This document shows positions 53,411-62,379 of a stretch of DNA of 64,000 bases, piece by piece (position 1 is the first letter of the stretch; every line of letters begins with the position of its first letter). A program made the position numbers and the translations under genes. The notes beneath the pieces are model-generated. The model ran no database searches and was not told the DNA's origin. It was given only the letters and a program-made list of their open reading frames with translations. Source of the DNA: Altererythrobacter sp. B11 (lineage in GTDB: Bacteria > Pseudomonadota > Alphaproteobacteria > Sphingomonadales > Sphingomonadaceae); the NCBI RefSeq assembly GCF_003569745.1, contig NZ_AP018498.1:3511001-3575000 (forward strand), read 5' to 3'.

Positions 53411-55087
53411 CTAATCGAGCGGGCGATCCATCGGTTTGCCGTCCACGAAAATGTAGCGCTTCTCCAGCGTGCGGATTTCCACCGTGGAATCAGGCTTCAA
53501 CGCCGGCCCCGCGGCGCGCGGCGGCGCGGCGGAAGTGCCGCCTTCGCCCAGCGTAAGTTGCTGGAATCCACCGCCGGAGACGAGCGCGATGCGGCGCGTG
53601 CCGTTCGGCCCCGCGCCCAGATCCAGCGCCACGCAGCGTTCCGGGCACTGCCAGGGCTCGGTCCGCAGATAGGCGAGGACGAGCCGCCGCAGCGCGGGAT
53701 CTTCGGGCTGGACGCGCAGGTCGATCTTGGAGTCGGGGCGGATCGGCTGGCCATAGGGGCGGGTCTTCTGGGCGAGCGCGGCGCTGGCATATTCGGCCGG
53801 CTTGCCGCCGCCTTTCGCCAGCCCTTCCAATGCCTTGCGGCCCGCCGCGCCGAAATCCCAGCGCAGCGCCGCATAGTCGAAATCCTCTGCGCTCACCGCG
53901 CCGGAGCGCAGGCGCGCCAGCTGGTTGCGCGTGGACAGCGCGCCGAAATCCAGCACCGGCAGGGCGAGCAGCAGGGCCAGCGCGCAGGTGCCGAGGGCGA
54001 GGTGGAAATTCGCCTCGCGCAGCTTCGCCGCCCAGTTGCCCCGCCAGCCGCGCAGCAGCGCGCCCCAGTATCCGAGGCCCCAGGCACAGGCGACGATGAT
54101 GGCGGTGAGGCCCCACAGCCGTTCCGGCGCCAGTCCGTATTGGGCGAGCCGCAAGCCCATCGAAACCGCGGCGAAAGCGGCCAGCGGGAAGAGTACAATC
54201 GTTAGGGCATAGGCAGCGAGGCGCATCACGCGCGATCCGCTCATCGCCGCGTCCTCCCCCCGCACGATCGCATTGACCAGAACGAAAGCCCCGGCGGCAC
54301 ACATCAGCAGCACCGGCGTGGCGCTGCGGGTCGCTTGCCACAGCACCTCCGGCCCCGAAACCGCCGTCGCCAGCAGGAAGATCGCGAGACCCGCGGCGAC
54401 CGGGAGGGCGAGCAGCGAGAGGACGAGCATCACCACCGATTGCAGCGTGCCCAGCACTCTGGCCTGGTTGCGCAGCGTGCCCAGTGCAGCGCCGAAGGCG
54501 AGGCCGGAGAAGGTCCAGCCGAACCAGCCGCGATCCATCAGCTGGCGCAGCAGGTCGATCTTCAGCAGGTGGAACAGTTCGGACAGGATCAGCAGCACCA
54601 GCCAGGCGAGGCCGGTGAAGGCCAGCGCGCCGGCCCCGCCGATGGCATCGGTCCACACGTGGTAATGCGTTTCGGCATAGGGCGTGGCGAGGCGGCGGCG
54701 GAAGAAGCCCGCCTGGAACAGCGGCAGGGCGAGCAGCAGCGCCAGCACGCCGGCGGCGAAGCCATAGGCCGGGTCCGGCAGTGCATCGCCCGCGCTGACC
54801 GCGCGCCAGGCAAGGCCCGCCATCACCACCCCCGCTCCGAGCGAGAAGGCCGCGGGCTCGGTCCAGCGATCCTCCTCCACCGTGAAGGCGGCGGACAGCG
54901 TGCCGAAGAACAGGAAGGCCGCCAGCGCCGCGCGCCAGCCGTCGTGCAGGTCCGCCCCCCTGCCGTCGGTAACGAAATGGATCAGCAGCCCGGCGAGGCC
55001 GAGCATTCCGGCGAGCAGCCAGGGCCGCAGCGGCCAGTCCGCCTGCCGCTGTGCCGGTTCAGCCGCTGCTGCGCTTGCCCCGGCCAT
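53411..55087 (-). CDS. DUF4153 membrane protein
   Basis: A 558-residue integral membrane protein with about ten hydrophobic segments in the first 390 residues and a periplasmic or cytosolic tail (residues 400-558) containing LRWDFGAAGRKALEGLA and a final IFVDGKPMDRPLD. The layout is that of DUF4153, a family without known function that is widespread in proteobacteria. There is no cleavable signal. It starts 12 bases after the FKBP stop, so it is in the FKBP-gatCAB run. Confidence 0.8.
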   Translation of the reverse strand: MAGASAAAAEPAQRQADWPLRPWLLAGMLGLAGLLIHFVTDGRGADLHDGWRAALAAFLFFGTLSAAFTVEEDRWTEPAAFSLGAGVVMAGLAWRAVSAGDALPDPAYGFAAGVLALLLALPLFQAGFFRRRLATPYAETHYHVWTDAIGGAGALAFTGLAWLVLLILSELFHLLKIDLLRQLMDRGWFGWTFSGLAFGAALGTLRNQARVLGTLQSVVMLVLSLLALPVAAGLAIFLLATAVSGPEVLWQATRSATPVLLMCAAGAFVLVNAIVRGEDAAMSGSRVMRLAAYALTIVLFPLAAFAAVSMGLRLAQYGLAPERLWGLTAIIVACAWGLGYWGALLRGWRGNWAAKLREANFHLALGTCALALLLALPVLDFGALSTRNQLARLRSGAVSAEDFDYAALRWDFGAAGRKALEGLAKGGGKPAEYASAALAQKTRPYGQPIRPDSKIDLRVQPEDPALRRLVLAYLRTEPWQCPERCVALDLGAGPNGTRRIALVSGGGFQQLTLGEGGTSAAPPRAAGPALKPDSTVEIRTLEKRYIFVDGKPMDRPLD

Positions 55088-55099
55088 CTGCGCGAAGGC

Positions 55100-55672
55100 T
55101 TACTGCGCCCCCTGCGGCGGCGGGCCCGCGGGGCTGCCGCCCTGCTGGGGCATCTGCTGCTGCATCATGCGCTGGAGCATTTCGAAACGCTGCTGCGCTT
55201 CCTGCAGGGGCATGAAATCCACCAGCTCGATCTCGAAGGTGAGGTCGCTGTCCGGCGGGATCGGCGCGCCCGGCGGCGGGTTGGAGCCATAGGCCTTGTC
55301 CGCCGGGATCTCGACCACATACTTGCCGCCGCGCTGCATCTGCAGCACCGCTTCCTGGAAGCCGGGCACCGTGCCCGCAAGCTGCATCGGCTGGCCTTCG
55401 GGCAGCAGGCCCTGGATCGGCAGCGGCATGTTCTGCGACTGGTCGAACACCGTGCCATCAGGCAGCTTGCCGGTGTAGTGCAGGAACACCACGTCATCCA
55501 CCGTGGGATGGGCGCCGGTGCCGGCGGTCACCGTTTCCACGTGGACCCCGGCCGGCATGGCGGACCAGGCCACCCCGCCGGCGATCAGCACCGCGGCGGC
55601 CACGCCCAGCCACAATTTGGAAAGGGAGCCCTTGGCGATGGGGTGCAGGGGAACGCGGGTGACTTCGGCCAT
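55100..55672 (-). CDS. FKBP-type peptidyl-prolyl isomerase, membrane-anchored
   Basis: A 190-residue protein: one N-terminal membrane helix (about residues 20-38, LWLGVAAAVLIAGGVAWSA), an FKBP domain (about 60-153) with the core YTGKLPDGTVFDQS, GFQEAVLQMQRGGKYVVEIPADKAYG and LTFEIELVDFMP, and a Gln/Met/Pro-rich tail (MMQQQMPQQGG). It probably folds exported proteins at the membrane. It follows the rpsU terminator and is the start of a separate transcription unit. Confidence 0.92.
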   Translation of the reverse strand: MAEVTRVPLHPIAKGSLSKLWLGVAAAVLIAGGVAWSAMPAGVHVETVTAGTGAHPTVDDVVFLHYTGKLPDGTVFDQSQNMPLPIQGLLPEGQPMQLAGTVPGFQEAVLQMQRGGKYVVEIPADKAYGSNPPPGAPIPPDSDLTFEIELVDFMPLQEAQQRFEMLQRMMQQQMPQQGGSPAGPPPQGAQ

Positions 55673-55689
55673 CAGTACCAGATCCTGAA

Positions 55690-55718
55690 ACGAAAAGAGG
55701 CGCGGATTGCTCCGCGCC
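55690..55718 (-). terminator. Rho-independent terminator of rpsU
   Basis: On the minus strand GGCGCGGA-GCAA-TCCGCGCC is a perfect 8-bp stem with a GNRA-type loop, followed by TCTTTTCG. It lies 33 bases after the rpsU stop and separates it from the FKBP operon. Confidence 0.9.
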
Positions 55719-55750
55719 CCCTTTGGCCGATCACCGGGATCGTTACAAGC

Positions 55751-55957
55751 TCAGCGAGCGCCGTCACGCTCCGCCCGCTTGCGCTCCAGCTTGCGGGCGC
55801 GGCGCACGGCGGCAGCCTTTTCGCGGGCGCGCTTCTCGCTCGGCTTCTCATAGTGACGGCGCAGCTTCATCTCGCGATACACACCTTCCCGCTGCAGCTT
55901 CTTCTTAAGCGCGCGCAGGGCCTGTTCGACGTTGTTATCGCGGACGATGATCTGCAT
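55751..55957 (-). CDS. rpsU: 30S ribosomal protein S21
   Basis: A 68-residue very basic protein with the S21 signature [21 protein letters not shown] and [23 protein letters not shown]21 helps base pairing between 16S rRNA and mRNA leaders. The ribosome site AAAGGTGG lies nine bases before the ATG, and a terminator follows. It is divergent from crcB. Confidence 0.97.
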   Translation of the reverse strand: MQIIVRDNNVEQALRALKKKLQREGVYREMKLRRHYEKPSEKRAREKAAAVRRARKLERKRAERDGAR

Positions 55958-56175
55958 AAATTCAAGCCACCTTTACTAATCTGGATCGGGAGAGCCCGCG
56001 AGATCGGCGCGGGATGCACCATGTATCACACCAATGAAAAAAGCGCCGAATCCGTTCCGGATCGGCCGCAACCGGCGCGCCAATAAGGGAATCGCTTCCG
56101 GAACGCAAGGATTTCAGCCCGCAGGTTTCAATTGGCGGGTTTCCTGCGCCGGCCCGCACGGCTACAGCGCGCCGG

Positions 56176-56583
56176 ATGAATGCCCTCTCCCCCCTTACAG
56201 CATCCGCTCTCGTGGCCCTCGGCGGCGGCGCCGGCGCGGTGCTGCGTTTCCAGCTAGCGCGCGCCATGGTCGCCCTGCTTGGCGCTGACGCCGTGCTGCG
56301 CTTCCCCTGGGCCACGCTGGCCGCCAATGTCATCGGCTGCCTGGCCATGGGCCTGCTGACCGGCGTGCTGGCGCGCAGCGGCGGCAGCGGGGAGGCATGG
56401 CGCCTGTTGCTGGGCGTGGGCCTGCTGGGCGGCTTCACCACCTTTTCCAGCTTCGGGCTGGAGCTGTTCATGCTGGTGGACCGGGGCCATCTGGTTTCCG
56501 GCTTCGCTTATGCCGCCGTGTCGGTGCTCGCCGGCCTCGCCGCCCTGTTCATCGGCCTTTCGATCACGCGGATGCCGGCATGA
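56176..56583 (+). CDS. crcB: Fluoride channel CrcB/Fluc
   Basis: A 135-residue small membrane protein with four hydrophobic segments. The family blocks GGGAGAVLRFQLA, FPWATLAANVIGCLAMGLLTG and GLLGGFTTFSSFGLE (with the conserved Phe box and Thr-Thr-Phe-Ser track) are all present. It exports fluoride as a dimer. I looked for a fluoride riboswitch in the 218-bp gap upstream and saw none. It leads a run of six overlapping plus-strand genes, and overlaps the next by four bases. Confidence 0.94.
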   Translation: MNALSPLTASALVALGGGAGAVLRFQLARAMVALLGADAVLRFPWATLAANVIGCLAMGLLTGVLARSGGSGEAWRLLLGVGLLGGFTTFSSFGLELFMLVDRGHLVSGFAYAAVSVLAGLAALFIGLSITRMPA

Positions 56584-57725
56584 GCGGGCAGAACGCGAAA
56601 CCCGAAGCGACCCCGGGCGTGCGCCAGTTCACCGTGGCGCCGGACGATGACGGCATCCGGCTGGACCGCTGGTTCAAGCGCCACCTGCCGCAGGTGGGCT
56701 TCGGCATGGTTTCCCGCTGGGCGCGCACCGGGCAGGTGCGGGTGGATGGCAAGCGGGTGAAGCCGGAAGACCGGCTGGCCGCCGGGCAGGTGCTGCGCGT
56801 GCCGCCGGGTGGGGAGAGCGATCGCCCCAAGCCCCAGCGCCGCCAGCTGAGCCAGGACGAGATTGACCGGGCCGAGGCCATGCTGATCGCGCGCACCGAT
56901 GCCGCGCTGGTGCTGAACAAGCCGCCCGGCCTTTCCACCCAGGGCGGCACCAAGACGACGCAGCATGTCGACGGCCTGCTGGATGCCTATGCCGGGGATG
57001 ACGAGCCGCGCCCGCGGCTGGTCCACCGGCTGGACAAGGATACCAGCGGCGTGCTGCTGGTCGCCCGCACGCCGGGCAGCGCCGCCTTCTTTTCCAAGCG
57101 CTTTTCCGGCCGCTCCGCCAAGAAAATCTACTGGGCGCTGGTGGTGGGCGTGCCGGACCTCGCCGAAGGCGAGATCGACGCCCCGCTGGCCAAGCAGCCC
57201 GGCACCGGCGGCGAGAAGATGCATGTGGACGAGGAGAACGGCCAGCCCGCCCGCACCCTCTATCGCGTGCTGGACCGGGCGGGCAACCGCGCCGCCTGGG
57301 TGGAGCTGCAGCCGATGACGGGGCGCACCCACCAGTTGCGCGTGCATCTGGCCGCCATCGGCCACCCGATCGTGGGGGACGGCAAATATGGCGGGCAGGA
57401 TGCCTTCCTGACCGGCACGATCAGCCGCAAGATGCACCTCCACGCGCGCCGCCTGATCATCGACGCGCCGAAGGATTCACGCGGGGGCGGCGGCAAGCTG
57501 GACGTGACGGCAGAACTGCCCGATCATTTCGCTGCCAGCCTGGAGCAGCTGGGCTTCGACGCGGGCATGAGCGACGCGCGCCCGGTGGCGGAGCCGCCGC
57601 GCGAACGCACCCCGCAGGAAAAGAAGCAGGCGGCGCGCCAGCACGCCCGCCAATATCGCAAGGCCCGGCGCGGGGAACGCCGCACGCGCGGCGCGCCGAA
57701 ACCGGACAAACCCGGCAAGCGCTGA
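56580..57725 (+). CDS. RluA-family pseudouridine synthase (RluC/RluD-like)
   Basis: A 381-residue rRNA pseudouridine synthase. An S4 RNA-binding domain is at about 23-75, and the catalytic Asp152 is in LVHRLDKDTSGVLL. VVLGRTHQLRVHLA-type motif appears as GRTHQLRVHL. The sequence ends in a 45-residue strongly basic Gln/Arg tail (QEKKQAARQHARQYRKA) not usual in E. coli RluC. ATG 56580 overlaps the crcB stop (ATGA). The next gene starts one base inside its stop. Site specificity (RluC versus RluD) is not readable. Confidence 0.93.
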   Translation: MSGQNAKPEATPGVRQFTVAPDDDGIRLDRWFKRHLPQVGFGMVSRWARTGQVRVDGKRVKPEDRLAAGQVLRVPPGGESDRPKPQRRQLSQDEIDRAEAMLIARTDAALVLNKPPGLSTQGGTKTTQHVDGLLDAYAGDDEPRPRLVHRLDKDTSGVLLVARTPGSAAFFSKRFSGRSAKKIYWALVVGVPDLAEGEIDAPLAKQPGTGGEKMHVDEENGQPARTLYRVLDRAGNRAAWVELQPMTGRTHQLRVHLAAIGHPIVGDGKYGGQDAFLTGTISRKMHLHARRLIIDAPKDSRGGGGKLDVTAELPDHFAASLEQLGFDAGMSDARPVAEPPRERTPQEKKQAARQHARQYRKARRGERRTRGAPKPDKPGKR

Positions 57726-58339
57726 TGCATCCCGCCGCCGCCTTCCACACGCCGGACCGCGCACTGCACGAAATGCTGATCGAACAGATCGGCTTCGGCA
57801 TGGTCTTCGCCGCGACGCCCGCCGGCCCACGCGTGGCGCATACGCCGCTGGTTTCCACCGGCGATGGCGCGGTGCAGTTCCACCTGTCCAATCGCAACGC
57901 GCTGACCCCGCATCTGGAAGGCGGCACTGCGCTGCTGCTGGTGAACGGGCCGGACGCCTATGTCAGCCCGCGATGGTATGAAGATGCGCGCACGGTGCCC
58001 ACCTGGAACTATATCGCGCTGGAAATGGAAGGCCGCGTTCGCCGGATGGCCCCGGAAGGGCTGGCCGGGCTGCTCGGCACCATCGGCGCGCGCGAGGAAG
58101 CCCGGCTGGGGGGCGACCAGCCCTGGCGGCCGGAGGATGTGCCGGCGCAGCAGTGGGATGCGCTGTTTCGCGGCATCACCGGCTTCGAAATGGAAGTGGC
58201 CGAATGGCGGCCGACCTTCAAGCTGTCGCAGAACAAGCCCGCGGAAGATCGCGAGCGGGTGGCCGATGCGCTGGAGAATGGCGGCGGATCGGGCATCGCC
58301 CAATTGATGCGCAGCCTGGGCGCGCGGGACGCATCATGA
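57725..58339 (+). CDS. PaiB-like FMN-binding protein
   Basis: A 204-residue protein of the FMN-binding negative transcriptional regulator family (PaiB). Conserved features are the N-terminal MHPAAAF, HTPLVSTGDGAVQFHLSNRN, LLVNGPDAYVSPRWYEDARTVPTWNY and the late FKLSQNKPAEDR. PaiB in Bacillus represses sporulation or protease genes, but related proteins elsewhere are split barrel flavoproteins of unknown role. ATG 57725 shares one base with the upstream stop, and its stop overlaps the next ATG by four. The link to this operon is not understood. Confidence 0.85.
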   Translation: MHPAAAFHTPDRALHEMLIEQIGFGMVFAATPAGPRVAHTPLVSTGDGAVQFHLSNRNALTPHLEGGTALLLVNGPDAYVSPRWYEDARTVPTWNYIALEMEGRVRRMAPEGLAGLLGTIGAREEARLGGDQPWRPEDVPAQQWDALFRGITGFEMEVAEWRPTFKLSQNKPAEDRERVADALENGGGSGIAQLMRSLGARDAS

Positions 58340-58992
58340 GCGTGCGGCTGGCGGTGTTCGATTGCGACGGCACGCTGAGCGACGGGCAGGCCGCGGTCTG
58401 CACGGCGATGGAGGCTGCCTTTGCCGAAGCGCGGCTGCAGGCGCCGGAACGGTACCGGGTGCGCCGCATCGTGGGCCTTAGCCTGCCGCACGCCATGGCG
58501 CAGCTGGCGCCCGACGCGCCGCGCGAGGTGCAGGCGGCGCTGGTCGAATCCTACAAGCAGGCCTTCCGCCGGGCGCGGCTGGACGGATCGCTGCACGAAC
58601 CCCTGTTCGATGGGATCGCCGATCTGCTGGGCGCGCTGCATGGCACCGGCTGGGTGCTGGGCGTGGCGACCGGCAAATCCGATCGCGGGCTGCATTCCAC
58701 CCTCACCACCCACGGCGTGCATGCGCTGTTCACCACGCTGCAGACGGCGGACCGGCACCCGTCCAAGCCCCACCCCTCCATGCTGGAACAGGCCATGGCC
58801 GATGCGCTGGCCCGGCCGGCGAATACGGTGATGATCGGCGATACGGTGTTCGACGTGGAAATGGCGCGCACCGCGGGCGTGCGCGCAATCGGCGTCGCCT
58901 GGGGTTATCACGAACCGGCGGAACTGCTGGCCGCGGGCGCCGAGGCGGTGGCCGCAACCCCCGCCGAGCTGAAGGAACTGCTGCATGGCTGA
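58336..58992 (+). CDS. HAD-family phosphatase (phosphoglycolate phosphatase-like)
   Basis: A 218-residue HAD hydrolase with motif I in FDCDGTLSDG (Asp9 nucleophile, Asp11), motif II near GVATGKSDRG, the Lys of motif III in HPSKPHPSML and motif IV GDTVFDVEMARTAG. A helical cap lies between motifs I and II. Substrate unknown; position after rluC and before ATP12 is common in alphaproteobacteria. It starts at ATG 58336, overlapping PaiB-like by four bases. Confidence 0.9.
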   Translation: MSVRLAVFDCDGTLSDGQAAVCTAMEAAFAEARLQAPERYRVRRIVGLSLPHAMAQLAPDAPREVQAALVESYKQAFRRARLDGSLHEPLFDGIADLLGALHGTGWVLGVATGKSDRGLHSTLTTHGVHALFTTLQTADRHPSKPHPSMLEQAMADALARPANTVMIGDTVFDVEMARTAGVRAIGVAWGYHEPAELLAAGAEAVAATPAELKELLHG

Positions 58993-59206
58993 CCCGGTGA
59001 GTGAGAAGATCGCCCGCAATCGCTGGCTGGTCATCAGCCTGCTGCGCATGGCCGGCGTGGCCGTGGTGGTGATCGGCCTGCTGGTCGTCAGCGGCACGAT
59101 TCCCCTGCCCCCGGCGGCAGGCTATGTCCTGCTGGCCATCGGCCTGCTCGATACTTTCCTGGTGCCGCAGCTGCTGGCCCGCAAGTGGCGTAGCCCGCGC
59201 CCGTGA
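58985..59206 (+). CDS. Small two-helix membrane protein
   Basis: A 73-residue protein with two predicted membrane helices (LLRMAGVAVVVIGLLVVSG and GYVLLAIGLLDTFLVPQLL) and a basic N-terminus and C-terminus. No known domain. It overlaps the HAD gene by eight bases and the ATP12 gene by four bases, so it belongs to that operon and is surely translated. A role with the ATP synthase factor is speculation. Confidence 0.72.
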   Translation: MADPVSEKIARNRWLVISLLRMAGVAVVVIGLLVVSGTIPLPPAAGYVLLAIGLLDTFLVPQLLARKWRSPRP

Positions 59207-59898
59207 AGCGGTTCTGGAAAGAGGTGACGGTCGAAGCGGCCGAAGGCGGCTTCCGCCTGGCGCTGGACGGGCGGCCGATCCGCACGCAGGGCGGCGCCCC
59301 GCAAGTGGTGCCGAGCCGCGAGCTGGCGGAGGCCATGGCGGAGGAATGGCGCGCGCAGGGGGAGGACGTGGACCCGAGGCAGTTCGTGCTGCGCGATCTG
59401 GCCGATTTCGCCCTCGACAAGGTGGCGCCGGATCGGGCGGGCAGCGTGGATGCGCTGATGCCCTTCGCGGAGACGGACACGCTCTGTTATCGCGCGGACC
59501 CTGACGAGCCGCTCTATCGCCGCCAGCAGGAGGTGTGGGAGCCGCTGCTCACCGCGCTGGAGGCGCGCCACGGCATCCGCATGGAGCGGGTGAGTGGCAT
59601 CGTCCACCGGCCCCAGCCGCCCGCTTCGCTGGCCGCATTGCGCGCCGCGCTGCTGGAACAGGATGCCTTCGCCCTTGCGGCGCTGCGCACCATGGCGCCG
59701 CTTGCCGCGTCGGTCACCGTGGCGCTGGCGGCGCTGGAGGACAGGGCCGATCCGGCGGCGCTGTTCGCCGCGGCCAATTGCGAGGAAGACTGGCAGGCCG
59801 AGCTGTGGGGCTGGGATCCCCGCGCGGAGGAGGATCGCGCCACGCGGCTGGCAGCCTTCACCGCTGCGGCGGATTTCGCCCGGTGGGCGCGGGCCTAG
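59203..59898 (+). CDS. ATP12-family F1-ATPase assembly chaperone
   Basis: A 231-residue protein of the ATP12 family, which guards free alpha subunits of the F1-ATPase in mitochondria and is found in alphaproteobacteria. Family features are the opening FWKEVTVEAAEGGFRLALDGRPIRTQG, EEWRAQGEDVDP, TDTLCYRADPDEPL and the Trp-rich end NCEEDWQAELWGWD. The start is GTG 59203, overlapping the small membrane protein gene. The lipoprotein gene converges at its end. Confidence 0.93.
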   Translation: MKRFWKEVTVEAAEGGFRLALDGRPIRTQGGAPQVVPSRELAEAMAEEWRAQGEDVDPRQFVLRDLADFALDKVAPDRAGSVDALMPFAETDTLCYRADPDEPLYRRQQEVWEPLLTALEARHGIRMERVSGIVHRPQPPASLAALRAALLEQDAFALAALRTMAPLAASVTVALAALEDRADPAALFAAANCEEDWQAELWGWDPRAEEDRATRLAAFTAAADFARWARA

Positions 59899-59899
59899 C

Positions 59900-60505
59900 T
59901 CAGCGCCCGACCCACGCCGCCACCTGAGTGGCGACGTCATTGGCAGCCTGGTTCAGCGCAGCACCCACCGGCGCAGCCTTCGGGGCGACGCCGGGAACGG
60001 TGCTTTCGAACCGCCGCGAACGCACCTGCCCATCGGGCCGGCGCAGCACCGCATCGAAGCGCACCACCACGCTGGAACTGGTCGCGTCATAGCCCATGGT
60101 GGCCAGCTGGCCGGTGAGCTGCGTGGCGGCGGCATATTGCAGATCGCCGCCTTCCAGCACCAGCCGCCCGGTCTGCATGCGCACCGCCTCGGTCAGCAAA
60201 TGGCCGAACAGCTTGGCCGGCCGATCGACCCAGGTGGCATCCGGCAGATAGGCGAGGGTCGCGGGCGTCACCTGCACCGGTACGCGCGTGACCTTCAGGC
60301 TCTGCGGCGCTTCGGGTTCGAGCACGGAAATCGCGGTCGAGAAATCGCCCGTCACCGCGGCCCCTGCCGGGGCCGTGGTGGTGGGAGTAAGGGTGATCAG
60401 CTCGTCCGGCGGATCGCCGCCGCCGAAGCTGACGCATCCGGCCAGTGCCAGAGCACCCGCCAGCGCCACGGCGGATTTCGCGGGAAGCCTCGCCATCCAG
60501 CCCAT
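59900..60505 (-). CDS. ABC-type transport auxiliary lipoprotein (PqiC-like)
   Basis: A 201-residue lipoprotein: lipobox LAGC, Cys24. Its mature part has a beta-rich core with LPDATWVDRPAKLFGHLLTEAV and VVRFDAVLRRPDGQV, as in the PqiC/auxiliary family. It is the last gene of the Mla-type operon and likely bridges MlaD to the outer membrane. Start ATG 60505 was chosen because AGAAGGGGAG lies five bases before it; upstream in-frame starts have no such site. It starts 32 bases after the MlaD stop. Confidence 0.85.
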   Translation of the reverse strand: MGWMARLPAKSAVALAGALALAGCVSFGGGDPPDELITLTPTTTAPAGAAVTGDFSTAISVLEPEAPQSLKVTRVPVQVTPATLAYLPDATWVDRPAKLFGHLLTEAVRMQTGRLVLEGGDLQYAAATQLTGQLATMGYDATSSSVVVRFDAVLRRPDGQVRSRRFESTVPGVAPKAAPVGAALNQAANDVATQVAAWVGR

Positions 60506-60537
60506 ATGCACTCCCCTTCTGCTCATGGCCCCTCTGC

Positions 60538-61476
60538 TCATGGCTTGTAGTCCGGTAGCTTGGGCCCGCCGATCAGCGAACCCGCGCCCTGGTTTTCGAT
60601 CTTGTCGGTCAGGCCGCGCAGCGCTTCGCTGGTGCGGCGCAGATCCTGCAGCGTGGCTTGCGCCGCGGGCAGGGTCCGCTCGGTGAATTCCCGGGTGGCC
60701 GGCTGCGCGCCGTCCAGCGTCGCCTGCAGCGATGCCGCCGCGCCCTGTGCCGATTTCAGCGTCTTGCGCATTTCCTGCGCCAGGCTGGCCCCGTCACGAT
60801 TGAGCAGGTCGTCGGTGGAATGCAGCGTATCCTCAAAGGCAGCCAGCGTCTTGGTCGCCTGCCCCAGCGTGCCCTGCAGCTCCTCCAGCGTGGCCTTCAC
60901 CTGCGGCGTGGTGTCCGCCATCTCCGCCGTCAGGCGGTCGGTGTTGGCGAGGATGCCGGAGATCGATTTCTGGTTTTCGTCCGACAGCAGGCGCGACAGG
61001 CGATCGGTCAGCGTCGCCAGCCGTTCCAGCAGCAGCGGGGCGCTCGCGAGGATTTCGCCGATCGCGCCGGGGGTGGCCGGGATCACCGGCACGCCTTCCG
61101 GCCCCGGTTCCGTGATCGGCGGCGCGCCGCGCACCGCCCCGCCCAGCGAGACGTTGGAGACGCCGGTGAAGCTGGCGGAAATGGAGGCTGTGGTGCCCTG
61201 CAGGATCGGGATTTCGCTGCGCAGCGCCACGCGCACGCGGACGAATTCCGGGTCCTGCCGCCACAATTCGATCTGCGTCACCTGCCCGGCGGGTACGCCC
61301 TGGAAGGTCACTTCCGATCCGTTGGCGAGGCCGCCGACGGATTGTTCGAAGAAGATGTCATACTCCTTCAGATCCCGCGAGCCGAGCCCGGCCAGCCAGA
61401 TGAAGAAGGCCGCCAGCGCGGCCAGAAGTGCCAGGGTGACGACACCGACCCAGACGTAGTTTGCCCGCGTTTCCAT
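60538..61476 (-). CDS. mlaD: MlaD-family lipid-transport substrate-binding protein
   Basis: A 312-residue periplasmic protein anchored by one N-terminal helix (VWVGVVTLALLAALAAFFIWLAG). The MCE domain follows at about 38-118 with YDIFFEQSVGGLANGSEVTFQGVPAGQV and SNVSLGG. A long helical coiled region (about 145-290) follows, then a short tail ending in LPDYKP. MCE proteins form hexameric rings that carry phospholipids between the membranes. It is nine bases downstream of the ATPase gene. Confidence 0.92.
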   Translation of the reverse strand: METRANYVWVGVVTLALLAALAAFFIWLAGLGSRDLKEYDIFFEQSVGGLANGSEVTFQGVPAGQVTQIELWRQDPEFVRVRVALRSEIPILQGTTASISASFTGVSNVSLGGAVRGAPPITEPGPEGVPVIPATPGAIGEILASAPLLLERLATLTDRLSRLLSDENQKSISGILANTDRLTAEMADTTPQVKATLEELQGTLGQATKTLAAFEDTLHSTDDLLNRDGASLAQEMRKTLKSAQGAAASLQATLDGAQPATREFTERTLPAAQATLQDLRRTSEALRGLTDKIENQGAGSLIGGPKLPDYKP

Positions 61477-61485
61477 GCGCCTGCC

Positions 61486-62379
61486 CTATGCCCCCCCGCC
61501 AGTGTGCTTGTCCACGGATTTCCCCTTGGCCGCAGTCGCCTGCGCCGCACGGGCCCGCGGGCCGTTGAAATATTCCTGGATCCACGGATGGTCGGATTCC
61601 AGCAGTTCCGGAATCGTACCCACCGCAATCACCTTCTTGTCCGCCAGCACGGCCACCCGGTCGCAGATCGCGTAGAGCGTATCGAGATCGTGGGTGATGA
61701 GGAACACGGTGAGCCCCAGCGTATCGGCCAGTTCGCGCGTCAACTCGTCGAAATTGGCGGCGCCGATCGGGTCCAGCCCGGCGGTCGGCTCGTCGAGGAA
61801 CAGCACTTCCGGGTCCAGCGCCAGCGCACGGGCGAGGCCGGCACGCTTGCGCATCCCGCCGGACAGCTCGGACGGATATTTGCTCGCGGCATCTCCGGGC
61901 AGGCCCGTCATCACCACCTTGTAGCGCGCGATCTCATGCATCAGTTCCAGATCCAGCTCGGGATAGAACTGCTTGATCGGCACTTCGACATTCTCGGCCA
62001 CGCTCAGCGTGGAGAACAGCGCGCCGCCCTGGAACAGCACGCCCCACCGGTTGCGCACACCGATTTCCTCGTCCGGCTCAGCCTGTATGATGTCGCGGCC
62101 GAAGACCTCGATCGTTCCGGCGTCGGGGCGCTGCAGGCCGATGATGGAGCGCATCAGCACCGATTTGCCTGCACCCGATCCGCCGACGACGCCCAGCACC
62201 TCGCCGCGCCGCACCTTCAGCGAGAGATCCTCGTGCACCACCTGATCGCCGAAGGTATTGCGCAGCCCTTCGATCACGATGGGAAATTCGCCGGTGTAAT
62301 GCTCGATCGGCGTGCCGGCCTGCACGGCCTCGTCCACGCCATTGTCCTCGGTGGGTTCGATGGGGGTTTCCTCGGTCAT
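61486..62379 (-). CDS. mlaF: MlaF-type ABC transporter ATPase
   Basis: A 297-residue ABC ATPase. Walker A GGSGAGKS spans about 66-73, the signature is LSGGMRKRAGLARALA (the MRKR variant is typical of MlaF/MkI proteins), and Walker B is VLFLDEPTAGLDP. The first 30 residues are an acidic extension. The tail (from about 270) is rich in Ala, Arg and Lys. It powers the MlaE permease. It overlaps mlaE by four bases. Confidence 0.94.
   Translation of the reverse strand: MTEETPIEPTEDNGVDEAVQAGTPIEHYTGEFPIVIEGLRNTFGDQVVHEDLSLKVRRGEVLGVVGGSGAGKSVLMRSIIGLQRPDAGTIEVFGRDIIQAEPDEEIGVRNRWGVLFQGGALFSTLSVAENVEVPIKQFYPELDLELMHEIARYKVVMTGLPGDAASKYPSELSGGMRKRAGLARALALDPEVLFLDEPTAGLDPIGAANFDELTRELADTLGLTVFLITHDLDTLYAICDRVAVLADKKVIAVGTIPELLESDHPWIQEYFNGPRARAAQATAAKGKSVDKHTGGGA

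Noticed and set aside
55958-56175. Fluoride riboswitch before crcB
   Set aside because: I could not find the conserved core sequence or pseudoknot pairing in the 218-bp gap.
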